From: Neodontobutis hainanensis
Taxonomy: Eukaryota; Chordata; Actinopteri; Gobiiformes; Odontobutidae
DNA length: 64,000 nucleotides
Assembly: GCA_024349245.1 (NCBI GenBank)
Contig: JALDNG010000015.1
Span: 16,217,001 to 16,281,000, forward strand
Direction: 5' to 3'
Below the pieces are notes generated by a model. That model was given only the letters and a program-made list of their open reading frames with translations, was not told the DNA's origin and searched no databases. Positions 22,291 through 34,172 of the stretch are shown piece after piece (position 1 is the stretch's first letter; each line of letters starts with the position of its first letter). Position numbers and translations under genes: made by a program.

Positions 22291-22699
22291 GTTGCAGCCA
22301 TTCATAAAGCTGCATTTTGCTTTACAGGTGTTAGTGTTTTATAATAAGAAACAATTTTATAACTTTTCTGTATGTTATTTGCACACTTTGTATGCTACCC
22401 TAGATTAGTACACTAAATACCTCATTTGTTGAAACCAGTTGGTCACCCCTGGCTGGACACATAGTGGGTGATACTTGGGCAGGAAGTGCCCCCTCCTGCG
22501 TGAGGTGTGGCCAAAGGTTAGGACTTTTAGGGTATCGTGTGGGTTGACCAGCAGCACAACACGTGGGCTGACCTCATGTTTATGGCGGGTTGTGTAACAG
22601 CGCTGTTATACCTTTTTCTGAGTGGAATTAAACAGACAAACTTTACATTGGTTTTATAGTTTTTATTCCCTTAATCTTTGCTCCAACACTCGTATCAAA

Positions 22700-24180
22700 A
22701 GAGCCAGGAGAAACTGTTTTCGGAGTAACAAGCTCTACTGTTATTGCTGGATCTCAGCGCTGCATTTGATTTAATTTGCATCAATTTTAAGATTGATTAT
22801 GCAGTGCTAATCAACAGACTAAAATATGTTTTTGGCATCTCTGGCTCCACTCTTGCTTGGTTAGAATCCTATCTGTATGATTAATAAATCCTTCTCCTTC
22901 ACGGCACCAGTGAAGTTCGGTGTGCCACAAGGGTCTGTGCTTGGTCCCATACTTTTTTCACTATATGTTACACCATTGGGACAAATCATCAGAAGTTATG
23001 GCGTAAACTTCCACTGTTATGCCGATGATACACAGCTGTATCTACCAATAAAAGCAAATAATACTACTGACATCATGCGTCTAGAGGCCTGCCTCGTTTC
23101 AACTAAAACATGAATGTCTCAAAACTTCCTCCATTTGAACGCGGATAAAACAGAGCTCTTGTTAATTGGTCCTGTCCGTCATCGGCACAAGTTCAACAAT
23201 CTTACTGTCTCAATCAACAACTGTGTGTTGGAGCACGGCAACACTGCGAAGAAGTGTAATTTTTGACACTATCTCTGCAGCAGCACATTAGTGAGGTCAC
23301 TAAACTGGGCATTTTCACTTGAAGAATATCTCAAAAATTTGCTCCTGCTCTTTAGCTGATGCTGAAATTCTCATTCATGCATTTGTCACATCCAGGCTGG
23401 ACTACGGCAATGCATTATTCTCTGGACTGCCGAAGAAAAGTACTCACAGACTACAAATGGTCCAAAATACAGCCGCCAGACTTTTAACAAAGACCAGGAA
23501 ATTTGATCCTGGCTTCATTACACTGGCTTCCTCATGTTAGAGCTGATTTCAAAGTTCTCTTGTTAACATATAAAATCCTTTGTGGACGCGCGCCCTCTTA
23601 CCTCTTACTATCTGACCTCATCACCTGGTATACTCCAGCTCGTACCCTTCCTCAAATAAAGAATAGAGCCCAATTTTTGTGGAATGGGCTCCCGGTGGAA
23701 GTGCGGCGAGCTGACTCTGTTGAGGCTTTCAAAAGCAAACTCAAAACATACTTTCAACAAACGTATGAGACTGATTGATCATAGGGTTAGGTTTACACTG
23801 GTTGTAGTTGTAGGTACACACTCAACTGCTCATATTATTATTACATCTGCCTATTTTTCAGTAGTATTTAGCATTTTTTTCTTTTCTACCTTCTCCTATA
23901 GTAGACCAACACCTCTGACCTGCTGGGTGATGGTCCTCCCCCCTCCCCCTGAACTCCAGTATAAGGAACCCCAGCCCATCTGTCATCTACCTTAATGTTG
24001 GCTGATGTTGGCATCCACCCTTACACACACACAGAGGGGACACTGCCAATATAAATGTTTTTTGTGTATGTTTGTTTGGGTATTTCTATGTATGTCCAAC
24101 TGTCCTGTCTAGTGCATTCTGTTAAGCCCTTTGAGGCGTCTGTTGTGATATTGGGCTATACAAAAATGCATGTCTTGTCT
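22700..24180 (+). mobile_element. L2-like LINE, 5' truncated and broken
   Basis: Fragments of an L2/CR1-type reverse transcriptase in several frames: LLDLSAAFDL, GVPQGSVLGPILFSLYVT, FHCYADDTQLYLP (YADD catalytic site near 23020), then LDYGNALFSGLP and LHWLP...ADFKVLLLTYKIL. The 3' end carries the usual GTGATATTGGGCTATAC tail followed by short TGTCT repeats. Stops and frameshifts make it inactive. Confidence 0.85.
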
Positions 24181-24209
24181 TGTCACTGCATTACTTTGAG
24201 CCACTAGAT

Positions 24210-24281
24210 GGCGCAGATCCTGGGGGTATGATTTTCGCTTCAGATGCAAGAGGTTCTGGGTTCAAATCCCGGATGATCCCC
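24210..24281 (+). pseudogene. tRNA-Pro-like pseudogene
   Basis: Follows tRNA-Pro in the D loop (GGGGGTATGATT), anticodon arm and T arm (GGTTCTGGGTTCAAATCCC). The anticodon position reads CAG in a loop that is TTCGGGT in the true gene; a stem mismatch and an unpaired 5' acceptor strand show decay. No downstream T-run terminator close by. Confidence 0.62.
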
Positions 24282-24574
24282 TCTCATTTAAGTCTGTAGA
24301 TGTAAAACTTAAGCTGAAGTAAATGGTGAGTAAAGCCTGAGTTCCCTGAGAGGTACAGCTCAGTTTGGTTGATGTTCTGAAGAGGCTTGTGTTTCCACTG
24401 AGCTGTGTCTGAAATATTAACATGTTCTTTATTTTATGCACAGCTCCCACCTTAGACTTTATTTCTTTCTTTTACAAAATATGTTTCTCTTTCTTGATAA
24501 ACAAACTCTGGCCAAACGTTTGGAGCCGCAGACACCTCAGACATCTCATTTCTCCTTTTCTCTTTCCTCTATTC

Positions 24575-24648
24575 TCTTCTTCTTCTTCTTCTTCTTCTTC
24601 TTCTTCTTCTTCTTCTTCTTCTTCTTCTTCTTCTTCTTCTTCTTCTTT
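24575..24648. repeat. (TTC)n microsatellite
   Basis: About 24 uninterrupted TTC triplets. The poly-Ser and poly-Glu open frames across it are artefacts of the repeat. Confidence 0.97.
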
Positions 24649-25067
24649 TATTTGTGATGATGTTTCTCTGGAGAAGGAGAATCTGACAAAAATAAATAAA
24701 ACTACTTTATTTAAAGATTCAAACAAAACCTGATATTATTTAAATAAAAAATAAAGACTATTAATCCCTTATTTTCTTCAACTTCTCTCCTTTGTCCATC
24801 CTTCCTCATAGAATCATCCTTTCCTCTTTCCTACATCCTAGCAACTTTTTTCCTCTACTTTCTATATTTCTTCCTTTCATCTTTCTTAACTGCCTTCCTT
24901 TTTTCTTTCCATTCATCCTTATTACTTCCTTTGATCCTCCCTCCATTTAGACATCCTTTCTTTCCTCATTTATTATTATGTCATTGGGGAGGTCTGCATA
25001 TAAGGGGCTTTAGTTGTATTATTTTCATACTCATTTTATTAATTCCACACTACTAAGTCAGGAAGTA

Positions 25068-25139
<72 letters not shown>
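25068..25139. repeat. (TG)n(TA)n microsatellite
   Basis: A short TG run followed by about 60 bp of pure TA. Such tracts are unstable and may affect assembly. Confidence 0.97.
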
Positions 25140-25142
<3 letters not shown>

Positions 25143-26079
25143 ATACTTTTCCTTTTTAGTGAGTAAAATAATGTTTTATACTCTTACTAAAAGAGAAGAC
25201 ACTTGTTCACATTCTTCAGGCACGTATGTTGAGTACAGTCTGTGTCAGGGTCTCTTGTGCTGCCTCGTGCTGCAGAACCTGATGGAGCATCCAGAGGAGC
25301 ATGCTGGCATCTGCAGAGGGCCCACTCGTTCTCGCTGCTGACATGGTGCAGTACACCTCAGTACCATACCCTGAAATATATCGGATTTAGTCTAAGTGTT
25401 ATTGTATGTTGTACTTTGGGTCATAACTGAGAGACAAACGGATGTGATTTTTGTTACAATAAACAAACCAGTGAATTAGCATAAAATGACTATAACAAGA
25501 CAACCAATGACAGACATGTGACAGAGTTAGCATTAGATAAGCAGTGATAACAATTACATTCTGGCTACATTTGTAAAGTTGTCATGGCTCGCATTATCTC
25601 TGGTGAAGGTTATTGAACAAACGGGCCAATGTAAGTCTAAAAGAAAAGAGTCCCTGGCGAAGCGCCAAAATGCCACAGAGTTAGCATTAGCTGCTTTGTA
25701 AAGACATTTGAAAAAAATATTTGAAAAGCCAAGACAGCAAATGTATCATACTCATAAGCCTATGACTTTGGCTGTGGTCGCCCACTTTTAATACTGGACG
25801 GCCAAAAAGCGCCCTCTAGTGGTTGTGGCCTGTGCACTGGCATGCCAATCGGTAGTTTGGGATCTCGGCTTCTCTCACACTCAAGCGGCAAAAAGGAGGT
25901 CAAGAAGAGGGAGTAGTGTGTTCAGTGGGAACAGAAGTTTACGTTGCTGAGGTGGGAAGCTAACACGAGTAACGGACTTGTCAGGGGGTGCTCGTCAGAT
26001 AAAATGTAATGATCGGGCCTGTTAAGGTTTATTGGCAGAAGAACAACTGAGTGTCTTTTTACATCAGTCATTGCTTGTT
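25140..26079. other. Intergenic, no gene recognised
   Basis: Mixed non-coding DNA between two repeat clusters; nothing with a supported reading frame. Confidence 0.35.
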
Positions 26080-26109
26080 CACCTGCTACACCCTGCACCT
26101 TGTGTAAAA

Positions 26110-26365
26110 CAAGTGTTCATTTCGTTTTCGAAAACTATGAGGAAAATGTTGTCAACAAGGGTTTTCTGCGGCCGAAAACGAAACGAAAACTAAACAAAAA
26201 ATTATTTATGAGGACTAAAACGATTGCTAAATAGACTGACATTTTCGTCAACAAATAAAAGATGAGACAAAAACAACTTGTGACATAAAACAATCAGGAG
26301 AAGAAAAAGATTAAGTGGAACGGGCGGGATGAGTCAAGTAAGCCAATCGGCGTGTGCCTTGTTGT
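26110..26365 (+). mobile_element. hAT-type MITE, truncated copy
   Basis: Same element and same insertion site (GTGTAAAA) as 42979-43912, but only the first roughly 255 bp remain. The shared site shows that the insertion predates the tandem duplication. Confidence 0.72.
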
Positions 26366-26535
26366 TATGCGGCGGTTCCAAGAAGCTATCCGGAGACGAC
26401 AGATTCTTTATTGAAACATTCATTCAACGATCAAAATGGCAGTGTAAAAATTAAGCAAACCCTTAGAATTAATAACTGGTTGACCTTCGCTTGGCAGCAG
26501 TAACCTCAACCAGGCGCTTCTTGTAGCTGTGGATC

Positions 26536-26930
26536 CAGAGGTGTAAAGAGTACCTGAAAGCCATACTTGAGTAAAAGTACAGATACCTTACTGTAAAATT
26601 ACTCCACTACAAGTTACAAGTCACCAATTTAAATACGACTTGAATAAAAGTCTTAAAGTATCCCATTTTAAAAGTACTTAAGTATTTTACTTGTACTGAA
26701 TGTTGGCTCAAAGATGCACTAGACCTCAACACAAAGAGATATTGTAGGTTAGTTAAAAAGAAGAAAGTTTATTTATGATGTTTTACTTCCTAATATAGAA
26801 AAGAAATTGAACACCTCAATATTTCGACACGGCAGAACAAAAACACAGATTAAACAAGTCTGTCCAAGTCAAACTCAAGTGCTCAAAAAAGGCATAAGTA
26901 AAACATAAAAAAACGGTATTTTCAGTAAAA
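26536..26930 (+). mobile_element. Probable hAT-type non-autonomous element, one end
   Basis: Starts CAGAGGTGTAAAGAGTAC and continues with ACTTGAGTAAAAGTA, wording typical of dispersed fish hAT elements. The other end was not found, so the right border is approximate. Confidence 0.5.
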
Positions 26931-27070
26931 TGGACAAACAAAAACCTGTTGCTACCTTATCAGTATATTACCTTAATAAAATTGAGATATGTCATGCATA
27001 GGATTGGTACCATAAGGTTTAACCAAAATCTAAATGTTCTTTTTAAAGTTTATAAAGATAAAGTCTCATC

Positions 27071-27665
27071 TTAGTCTTTGTCAATCTTAGTTTCATCAGT
27101 CCACAAAACATTTTGCCAGTATCTCTGTGGAGTGTCACTTTGCTCTTTTACAAACTTCAGGCATGCAACAATGTTCTTTTTAGTAAGCAGTGGTTTCCTT
27201 TGTGGTCCTGCTTGTTCAGCGCTTGACGTATTGTAGACACACAAACAAAGATGTTGGCAAGTTCCAATGACGTCCAAATCTTTGGCTGTTATTCAGGGTT
27301 GTTTCTTTACCTCTTTCTTCTTTTCAGTCTTTCAGTCTTCAGTCTTTGTTGTGCTCTTGGTGTCATTTTGTCTGGGCGCCCACTTCTTGGTAGAGTAACA
27401 ACAATCCCAAAGCATCTCCATTTGTAGATTGTTTGCCTAACTGTAGACTGGTGAATTTATAAAGTCTTTGAAATCCAGCTTTATGTAGAGCGACAATTCT
27501 TGATTGTAGCTCCTCTAAAAGCTATTTTGGTGAGGCATGGATCACATAAGTGTGTTCTTCTTGTGCAGAGCAAACTCTAAAAGTTTGAGGGGTTTTAATT
27601 TGTCAAAGTAGCACACCTCCAAATGTATTATCTTAACAAGACTACAGGTGTGCTAAAACCTGACT
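27071..27665 (-). pseudogene. Tc1-like transposase fragment (copy A)
   Basis: The minus strand encodes KPLLTKKNIVACLKFVKEQ and YWQNVLWTDETKI, the start of the Tc1 DDE catalytic domain (first Asp in WTDE). The C-terminal half is missing. It corresponds to 44586-45150. Confidence 0.82.
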
Positions 27666-27746
27666 CCAATAAGCTTTTTTTACAGAGTTTAAAATGGACT
27701 CAAAATCAACTCTCAGACCTATTGCCAACTTTTAGAATACTGCGTT

Positions 27747-28236
27747 GCTGGCCAGTAAAGGCCTTAAAGATGAAAAACTAATGACACCAGACTTAAACCA
27801 TATTGAGAGCTTCTGGGCCCTTCTTAAGCAGGACATATACAGTGAAGGTAAACCGTACACCCCTCTGAAGGGGAGGCTGTGGTTGCGGCTGCACAAAAAA
27901 TTGATTCTGATAAGATCAAGAAACTGACTGACTCTGTAAATGGAAGGTTTGTGATTGTGGGTGGCTATATTGGTCACAGGTAATTTTTTTGAAATTTCAT
28001 TAAAGCGTATTTGTGAATTTTGAGTTTGTTTATTATTCACACTTTAACATCACACTTGCCTAATAATGGTGTACATGAAGATATTCTCTTAAGAAAGCCA
28101 AATCTTTTTTCCCTACACTTTAATGTAGTTCAGATTTGAGGGTTTAAAATTTTGGATTGGCCAAGAGCACTGTAGTTTTACAATAACAAAATGAATCCTC
28201 AAAAATACAACTTGCCTAATAATTGTGGACACAGTG
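27747..28236 (+). pseudogene. Second Tc1-type transposase, C-terminal fragment (copy A)
   Basis: Encodes TPDLNHIESFWALLKQDIYS (containing the last catalytic Glu) and then, after a frameshift, IDSDKIKKLTDSVNGRF. The terminal sequence CAACTTGCCTAATAATTGTG is the inverted repeat seen at the ends of many fish Tc1 elements. Confidence 0.82.
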
Positions 28237-28289
28237 CATTTAGGAAATATGTTATGTGTGTATAAGTCTTACCAAACCAATATAAAATA

Positions 28290-28690
28290 CTTGTTCAGGT
28301 GAGTACATTCAACTCAATGTAAAAAAATAAAATAAAAAGAAACTGTGTATAATGTTGTAATGACAAACATTTGAGAAACAGAATCCTAACTTTTCTTTTA
28401 AACAAAGGAAACTTGGCTCGTCTGTGACAGTTACAACGCTGCCATAAATCAGTTTCAGGCCTAAACCGTTACAGTCAGACAGGAAAGACATTTAGAGAAA
28501 AAAGATGCTTTAATTAGAAAGGATTTGATTTTAGGCACTAATCACACATCTGATATTAAAATAAAGCACAAGTTACTGTAGGATTAATATCACTTTGACA
28601 GTTGGGATACATGATGAACAGCTGGAGGTGCAACACCAAGCACCTCTTCTAGACATGTTTAGGAAGCACAATCTCCAGTGTGAAAGTCTG
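28290..28690 (-). repeat. 400-bp block beside catalase 3' end (copy 3)
   Basis: Homologous to both palindrome-arm blocks and to 45800-46190; lies about 350 bp beyond the last exon of the broken catalase. Confidence 0.72.
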
Positions 28691-30759
28691 TCTTCAAATC
28701 CACAAAACCCTCTCTGTCTCTGTTTCAATGTTTATGTTTCAATAACAGTCTGAGATGCCATCAAACAGGACGGGAACAATATGAGGAGTTCATAAGAACC
28801 AAAGCCCAAAAGATTGAATTATTTTATTTAATAATTTGTGTCAATAATTTGTCATTTTAATTTTTTCCATTCTATTGTTGTTCCGTGGCACTAAAGGAGT
28901 AGATAAGTTTATTTATTTATTTTTTTATAAAGAACTCACCCTAATCTTTTTTTGTTCCATGTTCATGTTAGCAGTGGTTATCAAGAGTTAATTAAATCTA
29001 AGTGTTAAAATCTTGCAAGTGTTGTTTCTGCTGAGGCTTCACATCTTTGAAGAGGCAGCCACGGCTCCAGGACGGCTGTACACATGCACCGTGTTGGTCT
29101 GAAGAAGAGAGAGAAAAGCTTTAAGTCTGTGTGAGAAATATACTCTATAGAGACAGAGATATATACATACAGTGGTTACAGGCTGAATTTGTTAAAAAAA
29201 AAAAGTTCATTTTTCAGAGAATATGAACAATAACACAAAACTTTCCTTTCACTCATAGTTAGTGGTTGGGTGAAGCCATTTATTGTCAAACAACTGTTCA
29301 CTCTTTTTAAAATCATGACAAATGAAACTACCCTGTTTAAAAGTTTACATATTCCTGGAGATTTTGACCTGATAACATGCACGAGTTGACACAAACAGGT
29401 TTGAATGTCTACTAAAAGTAACCATCCTCACCTTTGATCTGTTTGTGTGTAATCAGTGTGTGTGAATAAAAGGTCAGTGAGTTTCTGGGCTCCTGACAGA
29501 CCCTTGTATCTTTCATCCAGTGCTGCACTAACACAGGCGGTTAAGGCCCGACCACAGGAACAAAAACCTGCCGCTCCAAAAACTATTTTTTTACAAAAAA
29601 ACTGGGGTCCATTTCTGCCTATAAATAAAATTATAACTGAATGATTTTTATGTTGTAATGCAAGTCTGATAACATTGTTTTTGGAATTTTATTTTCTGTA
29701 AACATTTTTGAGTTATTCAATAAACTCCATCATTTTTTTGGGGAGGATTTTATGACCCTTTCTGCAGGATGTGTGAATGAGTGTGAGTGTGAGAGAAAGA
29801 AATCTGATGGGGTAATGTTACTATTATTGTTAAACTGAGCGGCACAGGAAACGTGTTCTTTTTATGATCTGCTGCAAACCTGTGACATTCTGAAGTTACC
29901 GTGTGAAAGAATGTGTCAAAAGGAAAATTTTAAACAGGATCAATATAAAACTCCTTTGACTTTAAGACGTTCAGGTTCCTTGACTGTGACTTTTTTCACA
30001 TTTCATTTTATGTTTGACCTAAAATATACTTTTAAATGACATATTTTCATCATTAAAATGTTACTACATTAGCAAATGCACAATGCAAATACATAAAAAA
30101 TGGAGCCTATCAATTCCCAAAAGTCATAAAATGTATATTACAAATAAAGACAAAATCATAGTAATGTATTTTTTCTATATGGTTATGTTATTACTGCTAA
30201 ATAAAAATACAGAACGTTCTTGTGTGTGAGTGTACAAAAAAACCCCAGCTTCCTGCTCAAGCAAGTTCCCAGCAAAAGCCACATCCTAAAGTTTGAACTG
30301 ATGCACACAAACTACATTTACCCACTGCAGCTCATCATTTCTGTCTCTGTAGTGTCTGATGATGAAATATGCTACAAACATTAACTTAGATTGATGCTCA
30401 GGTGAAGTGAAGGGGTACCATGCGTTTCTGGATGAAAAGTTGAGCTCCCTTCAGTGCTGAAGCCATGTTCTGGCAAAGTCTCTGGCGCTCATCTTCATTG
30501 AGCACCTGAGTGTAGAAAGTGCGGACCTGCAACACAAAAACACGTTTTGATGACATTTAGCAATTTTATTTGAGCAGTTTAACCAAAGAAACCTTAAATT
30601 AGAGTCTTATTGTTATGTTGCAGAGTCATCATCTCTCGCCCTTCAGACCGGTACAATTCACCATTTATTATCAGATTGACGATTATTCAGGTCCTCCATT
30701 TACCACAGAACTAGCAGCTTTACCGGAATAGATCGAGTTAATTAAAGCTATGTTTGTGA

Positions 30760-31265
30760 AGGTTCTCAGTCATCCAGGTCATCTTGAAGAAAAGGTTAAA
30801 GCAAAAACATCTGGACTCAGTTTTCAAGGTGAAGAAGTCACTTCACTGAACTGCATAAACTACATTACTCTGTTTGTGGGGATCTTGTCTTTAGGATGGA
30901 CCAGTTTTTGAAGCAGCATGTTCCCTGGTTTAAAGTGGACTGGAATGTTGTGTTTGTAGATAGAAGTTTTTCAGATAAAGCAGACACATAAGAGATAACT
31001 ACACCCTTCCCTTTTGTCCCTGGTTCCTGTCTGTTTGGTGTGTGTGTGTGTCCTGTATACTGGTTTTGTTGAAAGTCCATTTGGGGTTTCCACAGTCTCT
31101 CAGGGCTTTATGGATGTGTTGTTCTTCTTTCCGTTTACCTTCTGAGGTTGTGGGCACCTCTCGTGCTCTGTGCTGAAGAGTCCTGATGACTCCCAGCTTG
31201 TGCTGCAGAGGGTGGTAGGAATCAAACAGCAAATATTTGTCTGTGTGTTGGCTTCCTATAAACTT
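30760..31265 (-). mobile_element. Penelope-like element fragment (copy A)
   Basis: On the minus strand the broken frame reads YLLFDSYHPLQHKLGVIRTL-like codons, then EEQHIHKALRDCGNPKW, the segment that follows the RT in Penelope-like elements. The 3' end has GAAGGTTCTCAGTCATCCAG on plus. It lies in catalase intron 10 and is also in the functional copy (48290-48790). Confidence 0.78.
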
Positions 31266-31555
31266 CTACTTGGAGAGTCCTGTCCTCACAAATAACCACC
31301 TAATTTATTGTAAACAATTCATTTTAAAAAGGTCAGTTTAGATGCTTTGCAACTGCTAGTGTCTTCAAAAGATGAAGACATTTTTTTAAAGATTTTTTTG
31401 ATAACATTAGATTTGTCCGAGCATCTGATAAAACTAAAATGTGCATAAATGTGACTTTACCTGTGTTACATTATCATCATCGGCGCTGTTGTAACGGGCC
31501 ACATCTGCAGACACCTTGAACTTGGATTCAACAAACTGAGGCTGGGTCTCTGGGC

Positions 31556-31660
31556 AGTGGCGCAAAAAGGGGGTATGCAGCATATGTGGCAAATAGGCGT
31601 TAGGGTTTGCTAACATTGGGAATATAGCAGCCAAATGGGGTTTAAATTAAGGCTACCTTT
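31556..31660 (+). mobile_element. hAT MITE end fragment in catalase pseudogene
   Basis: CAGTGGCGCAAAAAGG and following bases match, inverted, the end of the MITE at 20089-21119. Homology to exon 10 ends exactly here, so the insertion and an accompanying deletion destroyed exons 10 and 9. Confidence 0.75.
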
Positions 31661-32340
31661 AGGATGACCTCAAGCCTCTAAACTAGAAGACCTAAATTTA
31701 CCACAAAACCTGATATAAAAATGAAAATAAGCATATTCTATAAATTAAATTAAATGTATTTAACACATAAAAAGACAAATATGAGATGAGCTTAGACATG
31801 AATAAAAAAGTGGGTATGTAAGCTATGTATTGAAATAAATGTGTATTAGCTTTAAAAAATGTAAAGTTCTCTCTATTAATCTGGTTTATATTATGGCCAA
31901 ACTGTAGAAAATTTAGAAAGATGCAGATATTTGTTGGTGCATGGTGAAAAACTCCTACAGTCTCAGATAAATGGTGACATATGTTCATTTTAATGTAGAT
32001 ATTCAGTATTTGTAGGATTATTTTTCAGGACAACTACTGATATTTTGCAGATTTTGGGGGGTTTCTTTTCTCTTTACCTGCAGCATCTTGCCGGGGCTGG
32101 GCTCAATGCCCTAAAATGGCATGTTACTGGGGTCAAAGGCGATCTGCTCCATTTCAGCAAAGTTGACTGGGTTCCTGTTCAGCACCAGTTTACCCACAGG
32201 GATCAAAGGATACTTTTTATGTGACCAAACCTAAGACATAAAAATATGTTGTTAAACTTATATGGACATGCACCCTTGTCACCAATGTAAACCAGAGAAA
32301 ATGTCATCATAATATAACAATGATATAATGTATATACATT

Positions 32341-33345
32341 GTAAGTTTAGTAAGAGTAAATCAATTTGATAATTTGTAAATCTAAACAAGCATTTTTTTA
32401 TAATATGAAGCAAGCATTTTTAAAGGCTTATGACAAATCTCAGCCAATCACAGCTCAGAAAAGAAATACAGACAGGTGCCTAAAACAAGATTCAGTAGTA
32501 GGATGTAGATTAATAATAAGATGGCTTTAACGAGGGATGGACAATATAATGACACTAATAATATTATTGGCCAATATGTGTGTGTTTTTTTTTTTTTTAA
32601 TTAATCGACCCGATAAGGAAAATTTGCCAATATGTAAAGCTGATATTATATTACAGTTAACTAGTGTGTTTGCGCCTGCAGTACCGTAAACACCTGAAAA
32701 CAGAGGCACTCCATTTCAGACATGCACACCAACGGAGTAACCTTGTGCAGCAGCAGGATTCTCGTAAGATTTGGAGTTTCCAAACTCGGGAAATCCATCT
32801 TGTATCGCGACGAGCCAACCGCTTGAGTCAAACCACGTGATCACAAAGGTTTTTTAATTTGACAAATGCAACAAGTGTCCTCTTGTCTTCTTTGTTATCA
32901 ACATGGCTACGCTGAAAGACGTTAGCATTGTTTTTTAGCTAATTAATACTAAAAAATGCATCCCTAATGGATTTTCTGGAAGAAAAAGATGTTTGTGTTC
33001 TTCATCCTACTGGCTTTGGCACATCCTAAATCTCTTTTCAGCGGCTGACGTCTTTGTTTCATTTCACAATCAACGGTCTTTTTATTCGCAGATACACTTT
33101 GCAAAAACTGTTATTGTTGCAGCGGTTTGTTTCTTCTAATCAGCTGCACTCTGTTTATGTCATATGAATCTTTGCTATGATTGGCTAAAATAAATTTTGT
33201 GGAAGGCAGATACTAGTCGGTGTTTCATCCAATCACATACCATTTTTTGTCGACAGAGGATGGCTCCCTTAAGTATACGCCTTTTACAGATGGTTCTGTG
33301 AAACAGACTGTGTTCTGTGAGCAGTCCTATCCGACAGAGTCATGT
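32341..33345. other. Junction region between duplication units
   Basis: About 1 kb with no clear homology to the other unit. AT-rich, with a long T-run at about 32586-32600. No gene recognised. The tandem-duplication breakpoint should lie here or at its edges. Confidence 0.45.
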
Positions 33346-33800
33346 TACTACTTGAATTGAAATATGTTATACAGAAGGATCCCGTGTCAAGTCACTTAAT
33401 AAAACCGATTTAATAATTTGGTTGACAATAACGGGCTAGAGTTAGCATGCTGATCCCCAACATAGCAAGCACTGCTAAAGGGACCCTCACAATAAGCACC
33501 TGAGAAAAACAAAGAAACTCAGCAGAGGATAGAGAGGTAAGAGTAAAAAGCTCTAAAATGTACTCCAAATTTTTTTCACATGTATCAGAATAAACTACAA
33601 GATCATCTAAATACACTGCAACCATGCATGTCGTCAATAACCTGGTTCATTAGTCACTGAAATGTGTGCATTTTGAAGCCCAGCTGTGTAAGAGTACAAC
33701 CCTGAAGGTGTTACAAAGCCTGTTATTTCACACGCTTTTTGATAGTGGTACTTGCCAGTAACTATTCAGAAGGTTAAACTTACTTACAAATTTGAATGAA
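33346..33800 (-). pseudogene. Ty3/gypsy RT fragment (YLDD), copy 3
   Basis: The minus strand encodes VAVYLDDLVVYSDTCEKNLE then a broken tail. Same remnant as at 8086 and 17525. Confidence 0.75.
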
Positions 33801-33951
33801 CCAACCTCATTAACACAATCTTCGATTCTGCAAACTACCATGACACAGTTGTGTCTTCGTTCTCTTTTCAGGCGTCAAACTGAGATAGTTCTGCTCAGAC
33901 GTTCATCTTAACGCTGTGCATGGCCCAGTGAATTTAGCCGGAGAAGTGGAA

Positions 33952-34172
33952 GAAGTGGCTCAGTGGTAGAGCTGTTGTCCTATAACTGAAAGGTTGGTGG
34001 TTCAATTCTTGCTCTCCCCACAGTTTATACTGTTGTTGAGTCCTTGGGCAAGACACTTAAACCGCCTCGCCTCCAGTTGTGTTTCAGCTTTAACACTGGT
34101 GAATGAAAGCTTAATGTAAGTCACTTAAAAAGCATCTGCCAAAAGACTAAATGTGCATTTTCAACAAAAAAA
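33952..34172 (+). mobile_element. tRNA-derived SINE (duplicate)
   Basis: Copy of the SINE at 18119-18340, carried by the tandem duplication; same boxes and tail with a few substitutions. Confidence 0.82.

Larger units (their letters stand above)
26080..32340. repeat. Tandem duplication unit A, second part
   Basis: Homologous, in the same order, to 42950-52625: shared MITE insertion point, Tc1 pieces, the 400-bp block, and the 3' half of catalase. Copy A has lost several segments, including catalase exons 12, 9 and 2-7. A last patch at about 32296-32340 matches catalase intron 1 near 52583. Confidence 0.88.
29040..32340 (-). pseudogene. Partial catalase pseudogene
   Basis: Duplicate of the catalase 3' half. 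Retained: exon 13 (about 29043-29102), exon 11 (30419-30526, identical to the functional copy), the 3' part of exon 10 (31461-31554) and exon 8 (32078-32230). Exon 12 is replaced by unrelated sequence; exon 9 and the rest of exon 10 are replaced by a hAT-end fragment and intronic DNA; exons 2-7 are deleted and exon 1 is absent. Exon 8 has the conserved MPPG stretch converted to MPF followed by TAG, plus an in-frame 3-bp loss. No catalytic His75 or Asn148 is encoded. It cannot make catalase, though antisense or readthrough transcripts are possible. Confidence 0.9.

Noticed and set aside
24422..24733. Poly-Ser, poly-Phe and poly-Glu open frames
   Set aside because: Direct result of the (TTC)n microsatellite.
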